Below, in pieces: positions 1-12,999 of a stretch of DNA of 64,000 nucleotides. The DNA is from Euwallacea fornicatus (lineage: Eukaryota > Arthropoda > Insecta > Coleoptera > Curculionidae): positions 1,364,001 to 1,428,000 of the forward strand of contig NC_089561.1 in assembly GCF_040115645.1 (NCBI RefSeq), in the 5' to 3' direction. The first letter of the stretch is position 1, and every line of letters begins with the position of its first letter. The notes under the pieces were generated by a model. That model saw only the letters and a program-made list of their open reading frames with translations. It was not told where the DNA came from and ran no database searches. The position numbers and the translations under genes were made by a program.

Positions 1-1138
1 AAATTGGCGAAACCGAGAAAAAGGATGGAGGGCAATAATTCAGACGATTTCTTCCATAGTCTAGGTCACGTTCGGTACGGCCAGTGGTACCAATAAATAA
101 GCGATATGGTCCGGAGCGCGTGCAAGTCCGCGTGGGCATAAACATGTCTGTCCGGCTCTGGAGAAGTTCATTAATGCAACTTTGGTTGCGTTGCTGAAAC
201 GGCACTGCCCTCTGGCGGCCTTAAATGATGACTTTAAAATTGCATTTGCATAGCCTATCAACGTATTAAGTCTTTCTTTGGAATATATTATACATGGCCG
301 GGATGGGAAAAATATATGGACCGATTTGTTTATTGGTGCAATTTAAGATTCACTCGCGACTTAATTTGACCACATTCATTCAGCATACACGATTTATGCC
401 CACCAAGAAAACTCGGGGACATCAATTTTGATAAGGAATTTGAATGGGGGCTTTGGTGGTTTGCGAGGGCTCAGTAACTGTCACCGTCATACTCGTCTCG
501 ACTATCCTCACGTGACTCTCGTCTCGAAACAGTGGCGGCACGGCGCCGTTTCAAGATCGAGCAGACGGAAAACGATCCTGCCTAGCCACCAGATCTATCG
601 AACGCTCTTTCCCATTCTGTCTCCTGGGATTTCCTAGCGCCGGAAGTGGAAAATCGAAAAGGTGTCCAGGTCAAATTTGACCAATTTTAGGCGGGATATG
701 TGAGTGAAAATTTCAAAATTTTAGTGCGGGCATTAGGAGAATCCGAAGGCTAATCGGGACGGACTCCCAAGGTCGTATATCATCAATTTTCGACCTCTCG
801 GTTTTCAAAAACAGCCAGCCGCAGATTTACTGGAAATTTCCCAGTCGATTGACGTCCATAATATCAGTCGGATCGAGAGTTACAACGAATGTTTATAACT
901 TGTTCAGAATATCTCATGTGCGGTACCTTACTATGTATGCAAATGCTTTTGGGTATTTTTAAAACTTTGAAGGGAACCGTCCGACGCTCCGTGGACCAAA
1001 TTGTTTAGTGCAAAGCGATGTTCCAAGTGAGGCGACTTCCTTGAAATTACGAAAAAATTTTGAAACAAATACGTGAGGTGAATCGAGCCCATCATCCTGC
1101 CCCCAACAGTTCATCACCCAAGCCGATCTAAATTTATC

Positions 1139-1159
1139 CTCTCTCTCTCTCTCTCTCTC
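1139..1159. repeat. CT microsatellite
   Basis: About ten CT units; GAGA-factor-type sequence on the minus strand, which is the Ubx sense strand. Confidence 0.95.
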
Positions 1160-4100
1160 AAATATATTGCACCAAACCAAGCATTCTAAATTCAACAGGC
1201 TTCATCAATCAACTCATCAACTCTCATGCTCCTGAATCACACAAGCGAAGCTTGATTGGTGCAAATCTCTGCACCATCAATGCCCCAAACAGCTGTGTTC
1301 AAACTACATTCATCTCTCTCCTGCATTTCCCCTACAATCTCCCCCCTTCAAACCAAACAACTCTCCTTTGACTCCTCCTTTCAGCGAGCCATGCTTCTTG
1401 CATGTGCTTTCGGGGCCTGTGGCTTAGGGAGCTTTGCTACAGATGGCACGGCGGTCGAGAATCGAGCTTTGGTGCTTCGAAAAAGCGTTCGGAGGTGGCG
1501 CTCGGATCAAATTAGAGATAGTTTTGGAACATCGTTTAAAGTCTGACGATGTATTAAGGGGGACAGACTCCGAGAGTGATAAGTCTTTGAGTGTAGTAAT
1601 CCTCACAACCAATTAATCCGAAGGTGGTCTCTGCATCTGATTATTAGTTGCCGACCGTTCCCAATAAAAATAAGAAAGTGCATCAATTTAATAACAATTA
1701 TGTTAATCATATATTGCATGCTTAAAATTCAATTTTCCTGAATTTTAAATTGTTAAAATTATACATAATCATAATCGCTGACGGGAAGGTTTCCCCCTTA
1801 TAGTGCACGTCAAGTGTATGAAATGGTGTGTGGAGTAATATGGCGTGTGGTTGATAACAGGCTATTTTGTTATACCTACGTTCCCTTCAACGAATCATGA
1901 CTACAAAATGGTTGGGTTTAACTCGGTGTAACGCTGATAAATTGGTTCTGTACAGGTTTACAACATTGATCTAGGAGTGACCTTTCGGCCAGACCTATAA
2001 AAACTTGATGATTTCCTGCGAGGAAGACAATGAAATTGCATCAGGTGAAATAACTTTTATTGCAGAATTCAATACACAGTTCCGAGACTAAATACGGACC
2101 ATTATAGAGCTCTCAAGATGCGCTACATATTTCTACGTCGGCCAACTGAACCGTTGCAATGTTATTCGAACGCAAGGGGGAAAAACAAATTTTATCATAA
2201 ACTGTCACGTAAAAACACTTTATTCAGTTGCTGAGGAGGTATTAAATGGCCCATTTCCCTGCCAAAAATTTTCGGCAATACTTGTTCATGCACTTTTTTC
2301 GCCTCGAGACAAAATTCCTTATGCTAATATCAGCGGCGTTTAAATTACTTAGTCATGGTTAAAATAGTCAAAAATGTGATTTATTTGTGGATGAAGCCAT
2401 TTGCCTCCATGAAACGCAAGATTTATGCCGAAACTTCGGGGACTCGGCAAAACTGAAATAAACTTAATTCAGAACTAAAAAAACAGGTGAAATATGCGAC
2501 ACTTCCGTGTCGCAAAAACATATCAGTAAATTAAAATCAGTGCGTACTTATAATTAGAAACGACAGAAAATCGATGGGAAAGACACACTCAACACGCGCT
2601 TTTCCCAGGCCCAAAGTGCTACGGCCTCGTTGGAAATTGCCATCTGGCATGCCATTTCCACAGTATTGTGCTCTGTAAAAATTCAAGAGGGATCAGTGGT
2701 GGGTAGGAGGCTTATTTTCCGGAAATTGCTCAACCAATTATCCCGAAAAAAAAAATGCTGGACGCAAAGGGAGCCTCCTCTCCTGCGCCACGCTAATGGT
2801 ACGCGAGTTCGTTAATGCAGCTCATTGTTGCATTAGTCCCAGTTTGCGAAACGAGAAGCCAAGCGAGGTCGATCTGTACGTTTTAATCTTCGAAGAATAT
2901 TGAGTTTTCCCTGTTTACAGTTTAATTAAAATTTGATGCCACTGACCTTCAGCTTTTAAATCGCTTTAATTTGACCTCAAATCCCGCATTTTAAATCAAA
3001 ATATTGTGTGTTTTTAAAGGTCAACCCGTAGGTTTTAATCTCTCAAGAGTATCGAGTTTTCCGAATTTACTTCTGTTTGATACACTGAAGTATCAGATAA
3101 GTTATTTAAAGATTTAACTGTGTGGAATCCGATTTCCCAAGAGTATCGCCTTCAAAATTTCTAACAACGTACGCTCGGGATCGGACCGCCATTGGCCGAC
3201 CTCAGGTCCGACATTCTGAAACAAATTATCGTTTGGTCAAGCAACATTTCGCCGCATAAAATTAAACATTTTACGTTTTCGCTAATTTACCATCGGGCCC
3301 GATGCACGCACTGTGACATGGCCCGTGTCCCCTCGTCGCGCGAAATGATCCGTTTTTTAGGGTTTAAATCTGCAGGCTCCGATCACCTTTTCCCATTTAT
3401 CCACGATAAATTGACCCGGACAAAGGGCCTTTACGTCCACCATTTCGAATTGAAATAGTGTGCGCAACTGTTAAAAGTCCGAAATTATTAAATTATTTAA
3501 TTAAATTTGTAACATAAAAAATAATTGTTATTTAATTAAAATGTAAAATAATTGATAAAATTGATGAACGCGCGTTGGGGAAGTTAAAAACTACAGTGCC
3601 TAATTTGATGTAGTTAAATTTTACGCACAAATTGGTCAAAACCGGTTTATTACGTCTTAGCGCTCATGGCCGAAACAATGAGCGTACGAACTGCGGGCAT
3701 TGTTATAGTTTTTGCCTCCGTCTACGATCGTTCCGTTTATGGCTCGTCGTTGACAATAACGGGCCGTGAGGCACCTAACGGCCGGCGCTTCGGGTAATAA
3801 CGAAAATACCGCGTGACGTGTTTTTTTACCGTTTCCGATCAAGTAACTATCTACTAACTATATGCGTTAGCTCCACGTCCATCTAGAAACTCGAAACAAC
3901 GCGTGAAACCTCTTACGTTTACCCGGGCCAAAGGAACGTGGTTACGCCCTTGACTGTACGCCGCAAACGTCGGCCACGCGCTTGAACTACGTCGGGCGGC
4001 TCTCTACGCGTAAATAACTATTAAATACGCATATCATGTGTTCATATTAAATATGAATATTTGCGCTTACAAAATGTTTTAAATGTTATTGCGTATTTGT

Positions 4101-6229
4101 TAGGGATCTGTTGCGATTGAAAATATTCTTTAATTTTAAATTGTGCACGTACAGGTGCGGGACGAAAGTTTTGATCTTGTACCGCCCAAGCTTCGAATTA
4201 ATGGCCAAATCCAATTGATTGAAGCATTCGGCTGGTTCAAATCCCCACGGATAAATTAGCGAATTTCAGGTGTTGTCACACCGTCGCTGATTATATCCCT
4301 AATGTCACTTCCCGTTTCATAAACGATTCGCTAACACTGCCAAGTGTACAAAAACCCAATCGTAACTACCAGAATATAATGGCGTATATCGTTATTTATA
4401 GAGCCCCTATCCTCTACATTCAGAGTGTTAGAATAATAAATCATTTAAGGCAATAATTCAACAACTCACTGGTTTTTATTAACGGGATTTAATTAAATGA
4501 AAAATTTCAAATTCGAGCTAAGATAAATCAATTATTTGGCAATCGATCAAAATCAAAAAAGTCAATACTGCGAATGCTGAAAGGAAAAAAATTAGCCGAT
4601 TAAAAGTGGGTGGTCTCCGTATTTAACCCATAACGGACCCCCAGTGTTACTTAAGATTAATTAATTATTGTTTCCACCCATACCCAATGCAAGCCCAATG
4701 CAATGGGCATCGTATAAATTCCATCGCTTGATGTTTGATTCAAAAACCTTGGGGAACGAGCCTCAATCCCCAACCATTTTACGAACATTTGTAATAGTTT
4801 TACGAGCAGTTAAGTGGAAGTCTGCCACAATTTAATGATGTTTTCTGCTCATAAACTCCTGGAGGATCCTCGTAATTTCCCTGAAATTGCCACACGTCAT
4901 GCGAAATTAGACCTGATAGATTGCTCCCAGTCAGGTTTAGGACCCTTCAAAAGCTTCAAAAAAACTCGACATGGAGGAACGCTTACGTGGTGGCCCCCTC
5001 GCGCGGCCATAAACCTTATGGGCTTGATGCCTAAATTAGTGTAACTATTCTTTATTGGGGCTCATTAAAAGAAACTATCTCAAAAATTTAGATGTCCGAC
5101 CAGTCTACACGCACTATGGGTAATTTATGGTCATGGTGCTTTATTGGCCGCGACGAAGGCCATTTGAATCTGCTCTCAAAGCGTTAAAAAATCATAGTTT
5201 TCAGAGGTAATAAGGAAAGTGGAAAAAAGTCCATTAACTGCTCACCCTTGTGAAAAAAACCAACAACAACTTGTCCAGCAAATTGATTTTCATACAAGGT
5301 TTGAGCAAGCCATAATAAGCAGTTACCTTTAATCGTCTCTGGCATAATTGGGCATCAATTTGATGGCTGCCATGGAGCAGGAATACTGATAGCTGCAGAG
5401 TAATGGATTTCTTTGAAACGAGCAAATGTAACATTTGGGGTATATTAACTAAAAAAGCATTCGTTTTAATATTTCCTGTTTGTACTGTTTTAAATATATG
5501 GCCCGAATTTACGGGACCATAATTCATATCTGCAGTATTTCATTTTTCAGGTGGCTCTTGGTTCGGGTCAGTGGCGTGCATCTGCGAAGGATAATTCTGC
5601 TTAATTGGGGCTGGTTTTTTTTTTTAAATTGTCGCCAAGTGAAGCAACATTCGGCATTGGCAACCAACCAACGGGGGGGACATTAGGTAACATCGCATTA
5701 TCAATATTCGGCGAGTTGGCTCGTGAATTGTCGGAGCCGCATATCAAAAGGAGCGAGACGGTCGCAAATGCAGCTAAGTAGATTTCGTATTTCCGCTGAG
5801 AAAGAAAAAAAAAATAAAAAATAAAAAACCGTTCATGCGCCCAGAAACTAGCCACGCAAACGAATTGTTTATGGCTCACTCCTTGAGTGTCCCGTTTTAA
5901 ATAAATAACCTTTAGTCGGATTGATAAATTATTAATCGGGGCCGGACCAAACGCGGCCGAAACAAGGGCAAGTTTAACTGAAATTATCATACACACTTCT
6001 GCCGGGTGTACGGACAAAAATTTATGTGAATCTAGAAAGTTTTGGTGTTTCGCGGCTTGAAACGGTCATTTCAAACGAGTGTAAACATTTTCCGTTCCAC
6101 TGCAATAAACGATCAGGACCGTACCGAAACGGCAGCAATTCCAATTTGAAATTGGAACATTTGCCGCGAGAAAAGCGTGTTCGATGCCTGCTAACTTTTC
6201 AACGGAAATTTATTTGTACCATTGGACGC

Positions 6230-6660
6230 ACGGCGTTTACTTGCGAACAGCCATTTTGCCCCCCCAAAAATAGCTCTGGGGCCGAAGGAGATCCGCCGGC
6301 TTCCATTCCAGCCCAAGACGCCGCGCTTCTTCCCCTTTCGTCCGCCGCCAGGAGGATCCTCAACCACTCGCGTCCGCCACGCGACCACGATCACCGCCGG
6401 TGTTCGCGGTGCATCCGTGTATACTCATCCCTCAACTCCTTTCGCACCTCTAAAATCCGAATAATTGGTTTCGACCGACTTAAACCCGAAACAATCCCGT
6501 ACGAGCAATCTACCCCAAACCGCTAGTTATTCCGAATGATGCGTCCTAAAACAGGACCGGCCGAATGAATAACGGCCTGTCGTCGCATTTGGCCCAGGGT
6601 GTAATGGAGCTGCCCCCCTCTCGCCCCCTCCCCCCCTCCAACCCTCCCCCTTTCGGTCAG
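6230..6660. other. GC-rich and pyrimidine-rich segment in Ubx intron 1
   Basis: 6270-6430 is CpG-rich, with GCCGCC repeats. 6611-6653 is almost pure C/T on the plus strand (runs of six or more C separated by T). Open frames here (6026-6526 plus) have no recognisable protein features. The C/T tract could adopt an H-DNA or i-motif-like structure, or bind poly-C or GAGA-class proteins; that is inference. Confidence 0.35.
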
Positions 6661-7837
6661 AGCTACACTCAGCTACAACACGAATTCAAACAGCGACACC
6701 CAAATAAGTTTTCGGGCACTTTTAACGTAGGGCGATATGGATTTTTTGTTTTCACTCGGTATGTGGGTCAGGAATTGTTCTGCTCTAGTTCAAACAAGTT
6801 CCAGGGGATGTTTATCTATATCGTTTGATGTCAGATTTTTGTCACTAGCGACTAAGTTAATTAATTGCGTCGCATCTGCAGTCACAGAGGAGGGCGGACA
6901 CGGTGGCGTCTGTCATATGCAAACTGCTTGAATATCAATTAGCACTTATACATGGTGTGGTATGAGTGTCGATTAATAATAGACTTAATTGGCGTGCGGA
7001 AATTGAGAATCAGTTTTTTCGTGAAAAAAAATAATAATAATCGAACACGAGAACGTGCCTTTGGTTCCAGAACTGGGCAGTAAACAATACCATTCGCAGT
7101 TTGTTTTCGTGCGTATACGAAACATGTGTGTTTGCGATACTGCTCAATGGAACCTCGTTATCGGCACGGAATTTTTCAGTTAACTATTTCGTTGGAATTA
7201 TCGCATATTTCTGTTGCCAATTAGTTCAGGTTACTGCGAGTGCACAAATGCAAAGGAATCAATTTCTCAACGGCTCTCGGCATTTGTCCGATTCGAGCTT
7301 AATTAACGGTTAAGGGACCAATAAAATTAAACGAGACGCGCTTGCAACAGTTCGGTGATTAGAAGCACTTTCAATTTTTCACCTCGTAAGTGATAAAACT
7401 AGTCCTTTTCACCCAGAAAGTAGTAAATCTTTTCACGGGGCTCGGAAGTAAACCGTTGAACGCATCGCGTAGATTAGGGCGTAATTCATCTTGCTGGGAG
7501 GACGTTCGTTCTAAGTCTAGAATGATTTAGAATCTACCAGTTGTCACGAGGAACGAAATTATTACTCTTTTTGGTTCATCCTGGCCCAGCGACACGCTTT
7601 ACGATTGTGTATAAAATTTCCCTGTGCTGAATTTTGCCCTTTTTTACAAATATCCCGAACGAACTAACGCTTTGTTTACGGACGAAAACTAAAACCGCTC
7701 TTCCATTGCCGTGCTTTTTAATAAACGTAAACGTAACACCCTGAGATTTGCCCCACCCGAGTCCACTCGGTGGCTCTTCCGCCTAAAAGGTACGGCCGCG
7801 AGGGTAGCTAATCGTCCGCCAAAGTGATTTTTTTAAA

Positions 7838-9398
7838 ATCGATTTTAACGCACACTAAATGCTGGACCCGATCGGAAACGAGCCTGTTTGCAATTAAACT
7901 ATTCAGTTTTTGTTGAATTAGCAGCAAAATTGTTCTCAGTGATTATAAAAATTGCTTGAAAATTATGACGGTTCCAAAACGTTGCCCGAGCAAAATTACC
8001 CGCCCGCTTTGCAGAAGCAACAAAATATTTATTGTTTATCACTATTATTGTTATTGTCACTATTAAATCCTTCAAGATCATTTAAAAGTGCTATTTGGAA
8101 TATCGGAGCATTAGCTTGCCCCTTGCATAAAAGCGCAGGTCAGTGCGAGTTGCTTACGAAAACGGGTCGTGAATCTTCCGAAGTTTCCTCTCACGCAAGA
8201 GAGCTGATCAGAAAATCAAATGCAGAAGGAAAATCCCGACGGGCGATACCCGAAGTTCTTGGAAGGGGCAGATCGACGGCCCGATCTATCACAATAAAAA
8301 AATGCAAAATAACAAGAACAATCCAAACATCGCCAGGAAGAGGAAGACGATCTGTCTTTAACGAACGCACGAAACAGGAAATCATGAGGAAAGTGAACAT
8401 CGATCCGAATATTAGTGGAATAGATTTAGCAAAAAGTGTTGCAGACGAGTAAGGAAAAATCGTACGTGTTGCTACAATGAGAAAATCGTTGAACAAGAAC
8501 GGTTTGAGGGCGCGAGCAGGTCCAGCAAGGAACCGTTTGTGAGTAGTGTGAACCAGCAGGGAGCGTCGGGACTTTGCTCAACGGTGCATTAATAAGGACA
8601 CTGAATTCTGGAAAAACGTTACGTTCACCGATGAAAATAAAATTGAATTATTCGAAAAATCGAAAAAAGCTTTAGTGTGCAGAAAACAAGGAGAAGCGTT
8701 AAAACCAAAACATTTAAGTCCAACGGTCGAACATGGGGGCGATTCAGTTCTCACTTGGAGGTCTTGATGCGATGCGGGTCGGCTTAATTTCGCTTACAGA
8801 ATCGTAGACTGTTCCGTCTATTTGCACAATCTTAACAACAATTTACGAGATAGTTCACAAATAATATGGGAATTTTGGACAAATATGTTTACCAACAAGA
8901 CAATGACCCCAGGCTTAGAGCTCGTGTTATTAGGAAATGATTATCACGTGATACACCAAAAGTATCGGAACCGTCGCCTCGGTCACCAGACGTAAACCCT
9001 ATTGAACGTTCACGGTCAGAATTGAAAGAATGGTTACGAAAACGTCAAATATCCGGTAAGAAACGATTAAAAACCGGGCGTCGATGGGAACAGGCCAAAA
9101 TAGGCATTAATTTTATTTAAAAAAAAAACTCGTTGAATCAAGGCCTCAAAAGGCTGGGGGGAATTATAACAATCTAGGCGAGGATACCCTACAAAATTTT
9201 TCATCAAAGTGCGAGTGGATGCAAAGTGGCCGAATAATTTTGTTCGGCTCAGATTTTGAAACAATTATTATTATTTCCGCGCAATTTTCATAAACATCAG
9301 TAACAATTTCACTGCCAATTCACTAAAAACCGAACAGTTTAATTGCATATAGGCTCATTTTCAATCAACCGCAACATTCATTGTGTGCTATAAGCGAT
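7838..9398 (+). mobile_element. Tc1-like DNA transposon, decayed, with long terminal inverted repeats
   Basis: A Tc1/mariner-superfamily element lying inside Ubx intron 1. The left end (7838-8003) and the right end (about 9229-9398) are inverted copies roughly 165-170 bp long and about 70% alike by eye. Shared blocks include GCAATTAAACT (left 7889-7899), a CACACAATGAATG-like block and GAAAATTGC. Long repeats of this kind are the IR/DR architecture known from several Tc1 lineages such as Sleeping Beauty. The interior carries a broken transposase reading frame on the plus strand. It is the only transposon recognised in the first 33 kb of the window. Confidence 0.85.
8147..9060 (+). pseudogene. 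Tc1-like transposase pseudogene (in the 7.8-9.4 kb element)
   Basis: Transposases of this family cut and paste their element at TA dinucleotides. The first part (about 8147-8450) reads through a helix-turn-helix domain: IRKSNAEGKSRRAIPEVLGRG, then a TARSI helix and a GRGRRS GRPR-like hook. Further on, in shifted frames, FTDENKIELF (about 8617-8650) is the family's FSDESKF motif carrying the first catalytic Asp. It is followed by RKQGEALKPK and a HGGDSVLTW stretch equivalent to KHGGGSVMVWG. The C-terminal half is badly eroded; the DNDPKH and NPIEN motifs cannot be read cleanly, though QDND-like codons remain near 8898. Several frameshifts and stops make it clearly non-functional. Confidence 0.8.
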
Positions 9399-10929
9399 CT
9401 TCAGAGAACGACTCTGGCGGACGAGTAATTAATCTCGCGACTGTACGCGTTGTGTCGACAAACGTTATTTTTGACGTAGCCCCGGAGAAAAATCTAACGG
9501 GATCGTGTCTGGAGAGCGGGCCGGCCGAGCATGTGCCGGGTGCGCGTCTAACTATCTTCCAGGAAATCCAAGTGATGGATAATCCTGCACAACTCCTGCG
9601 GATGTGTGCGGTTCCCGTTGGGGCCAACAATTACGTATTTTTTTTTTTTTTGAACAAAGACCGTCACTTTGCGTAACTCGGGAAAGAGTTCTCCGGATAG
9701 GGAACCGTTCCCCGGTTTAATCCGAGATTTCGTTGTTTAATATTTAATCATCTAGTCTCTCAGAACGAGTCAAGATATCAGGTGGCTACGTTAAATCCGA
9801 CCCAAAATGAAAACTGCTGCTCTATAAGTCAAAAAACGGCTGTGCCGACGGTATGTATCAACGAAAATTTAACAAGTGAACGTGCCCTAACGAGAATTCG
9901 GGCCGTGTTAATAACCGTTAGAGTTGAGGCATGGCGCCATTTCATTTATATAAACACCGTGCACCCGGTTAGATATGGCCTGCTATCTCTGTTCTTGTTG
10001 ATTCTTGCAGAAAAATACACAGCCCAGCTTTATGGCTGCCCTCGAAGAAGGTAAAACGTCCTATCTGATCTGGAAATGATGTATTTTTAATTAGGCCCTT
10101 ATTTCATCGGCTAATGGTGTTTGAGGGCGCGGAGCACTTTAGATGTTTGCCTCCGCGGCCTTAGCTGTCGGAAGGCTCATTGAAGTTGCTCAAACGGCGC
10201 AGCTCTCATTCAGCATTTGGGTTATCGCGAGTTCCATCGACATTTGCAAAAATTTAACTCTGATCCGTTCTATCGCCACCGAATGGAAGAGAGACAGCTG
10301 CACGCTGCTAGGAGTCAAACGGCCTTTTGCGTAAGCGTGTCGTGCGGGGGGGGGGGCATATCAGACGATCCCATATGACTGGAATACGATCGAAGATTTG
10401 AAGAGATTGGTCTAAAGAAAAAATCCGTTCACGTACCAGTTGCTCTAGGTCAAGTCGGAGAATGGACATCCTAAATTTCCGACCTAACGGTGCTTGACTT
10501 TACGACTGGGTCTTAATCGTATTGTCAAACACTGTAAAGAGAGAACCATGGGAGCTGTAAAAAGACAAGGTCGCATTCTCCCCGACAATGAGTTTTTTTT
10601 ATTATTTTTTTCAGGTAACGGTCATCCCAAATCCGCCGAAAACAATGTTCGCTTTTTAGCCACGGAGAAAATGCCTCCTTTGACAATAAACCCCCCAGAA
10701 AAAAGATACAGAGGGAACATGTTCCGGGTAACATTATCATCGGGCGAATAATTTTCATTTACGATGCCGTTTTCGTAAGCGCCATTATAACATGCATTCG
10801 CACACAAACCGACAAGCGTGGTATTAATTATGGCGGAATTTATGCCTTATTGATCCCACTTCTGAGGTTCTAACGTTTAGAGTTTACCGAGGAATGGGGA
10901 AGTTTAAGTGAAATGCGAGAAATTGGCCA

Positions 10930-11330
10930 GAAAGTTGCATTTGGTTCGGATCGGCCGAAACGTTTTTCGACGGCGGTGCCGCGTGCCCGTAAGACGGCCG
11001 GAAAGGAGATTCGGTGCCGGGAGCCGGAGCCCGGGACACCCCCTGTTCAGGGGGCCGACTTAAAAGTCGAAATCGGCGGTCGAACGCGCCGGACCGCCTG
11101 AAGGGCGAAAATCGGGGACGTCCCCCCGCGTCGGCGGTCGTTTTCCGCCCGCTAAATCGACTGATTTAAATGGATAAGTCATCGGCGGCTCGGTTCCCCT
11201 GGAGACGAATTTTTCGCTCGTCGAATGGGCATTGGCGCGCTAGAGAATAATCTCGGCTCTACAGCGAGACCGCTCTGCACCGCGTGTCTAGGCCAAAGGC
11301 AGCAGCATTCTTCGGGTCGAATCCTGGTCC
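10930..11330. other. GC/CpG-rich island in Ubx intron 1
   Basis: About 400 bp much richer in G, C and CpG than the AT-rich intron around it. Small palindromes such as CCCCCTGTTCAGGGGG occur inside. A plus-strand frame (10913-11101) crosses it but has no recognisable content. It may be an enhancer, a promoter of an intronic transcript or an unmethylated regulatory island. Confidence 0.4.
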
Positions 11331-11934
11331 TCCCCCCCCCCCCCTGGTTAAATTGCGTTTCAATCGACTCCTAGAGGCCCTTTAATGAGCCCTAAATCAG
11401 TCGAAAGAAATTAAACAATTAAATTTAAGAATCGTACAACCCGATTCCTCGAGGGCAATTAAATTTGCATTCGGCAATGCGTCTCAATTTGGCCTGGCGG
11501 TTTATCAACGCAGATTCTTGCTGTCGTATACAATGACGATGCATCAGCTTTTATTGTCTTACAACCATTCACTGGTGAGAAAACCTTAAGAAAGTGCCGA
11601 TCGAATGAGCTATAAAACACCCGAACGATTGTTTTCCACGGCAGTATTTTAAGGCTCATTTTATTTCTTGTCTTCCCTCCGCCATGTGTCCGCTAATTTG
11701 ATTCCTTTTACTTAATTGTCCCAGTGCGAGGACGCGGGCGAACAAATGCAATTCGGCCGGTGCTAAACTAACTTTAATCGTATTGCGACCAGTGCGTTAA
11801 AACACAATAATCATGTTGCATTATAACTCATCATAACTGCGTGGCGAAATTACATGAAATTATTTGCCAGCGCGATTAAATTGCGTTCAGGAGATTTAAC
11901 AGTCGTATTCGGCAAAAAAGTAAATAAATAAATG

Positions 11935-11956
11935 ATAATAATAATAATAATAATAA
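11935..11956. repeat. ATA trinucleotide microsatellite
   Basis: About seven ATA units in Ubx intron 1. Confidence 0.95.
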
Positions 11957-12949
11957 AACAAACGAAAAAATCGCACCCGCCGACAGAGGTTCGGCGAAGT
12001 CCGAGGTGGCCCAAAACAACTCGGAACCTTTTGTTTATGGATAAATATGATCATCGGCCCTTGAAGCGCTGATTTTGCGGCCGCAAGGGCAGGAGCGGCG
12101 GCAACGGCCCGATTTATAGCCCATCAAAACCAGCCAGAGGATGTCTGTCTGATGGGTGCATAGGGCACAGTTAATATTATTAAAGGGTTTCGAGTGCGCG
12201 TGTGAAACTCCGATTTTGTCACCTGCCTTTCGGGGGTGATTAATCGACACGTTTTCCTGGAGATCGACGCAAAATGGCCGCGGCAACGGAGAATAAAATA
12301 AGAATTAGAGAGGGAAAAGAAAAAAAACGAGAAATTGCCGCCACATATTCTTTTTCTTTTACCTGCACAATGCAGGTGATTAAAATTTTCTTGGAAACGA
12401 TCTCAACGTAATAAGCCTTAATGAGAGCAAAGGATATTTTTATTTCTCGTTGCGAAAAAATTTAAACCACATTTTTATGTTTATATATGTCTAAGAATTA
12501 TTATGGGCTTCCAGCATGCAACTGAATTCTTTCCGTCATATTTGTTTACGGAATGGGTGGTTTTTCATTCTGCACTATTCAAGGGGTCGTTTGTTACATT
12601 CCGCTAACCCTTCGTCTTCGCATGAAAAAAGTTCTGGCGGATTTTTGCCGAAGGACTTAATGGCCTGCAGTCATGGGAAAAAAGCCTTTCAGGCATGAAC
12701 TATGGACGGTGTTTACTTTGCTGATCACTTTCATTGTAATAAGCATAAATTAGTGCCCGCCAAGGCTGGTGCAATGCCACTAATTTTCTATTAGAGCGAA
12801 ATTGTTGACGGACAAATGTAATTACGAACGTCCGATACTTCTGTGGAAATTATTGTTGATTGGAACTAGGCTTGAGACGCCCCTTTCCCAGTTGCCTGTC
12901 CGTTATTTAGATTTTTTCCAGTTTGCCGTACCATCGGGCCCCGCCCAAT

Positions 12950-12999
12950 TAAAAAAAAAAGAAAAAAAAAGAAAAAAAAAGAAAAAAAAAGAAAAAAAA
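12950..12999. repeat. A-rich tandem array, unit A(8-9)G
   Basis: Five units of eight to ten A separated by single G. It reads as poly-Lys or poly-Phe in long frames and makes those frames untrustworthy. Confidence 0.95.

Noticed and set aside
4225..4245. T-arm-like GGTTCAAATCC, possible tRNA
   Set aside because: No acceptor, D or anticodon stems pair around it. The similar GGTCGAATCC near 11317 fails in the same way.
6026..6526. 166-codon plus-strand frame in the Ubx intron
   Set aside because: It spans a GC-rich segment where stops are rare; a frame on the other strand is open as well and neither resembles a known protein.
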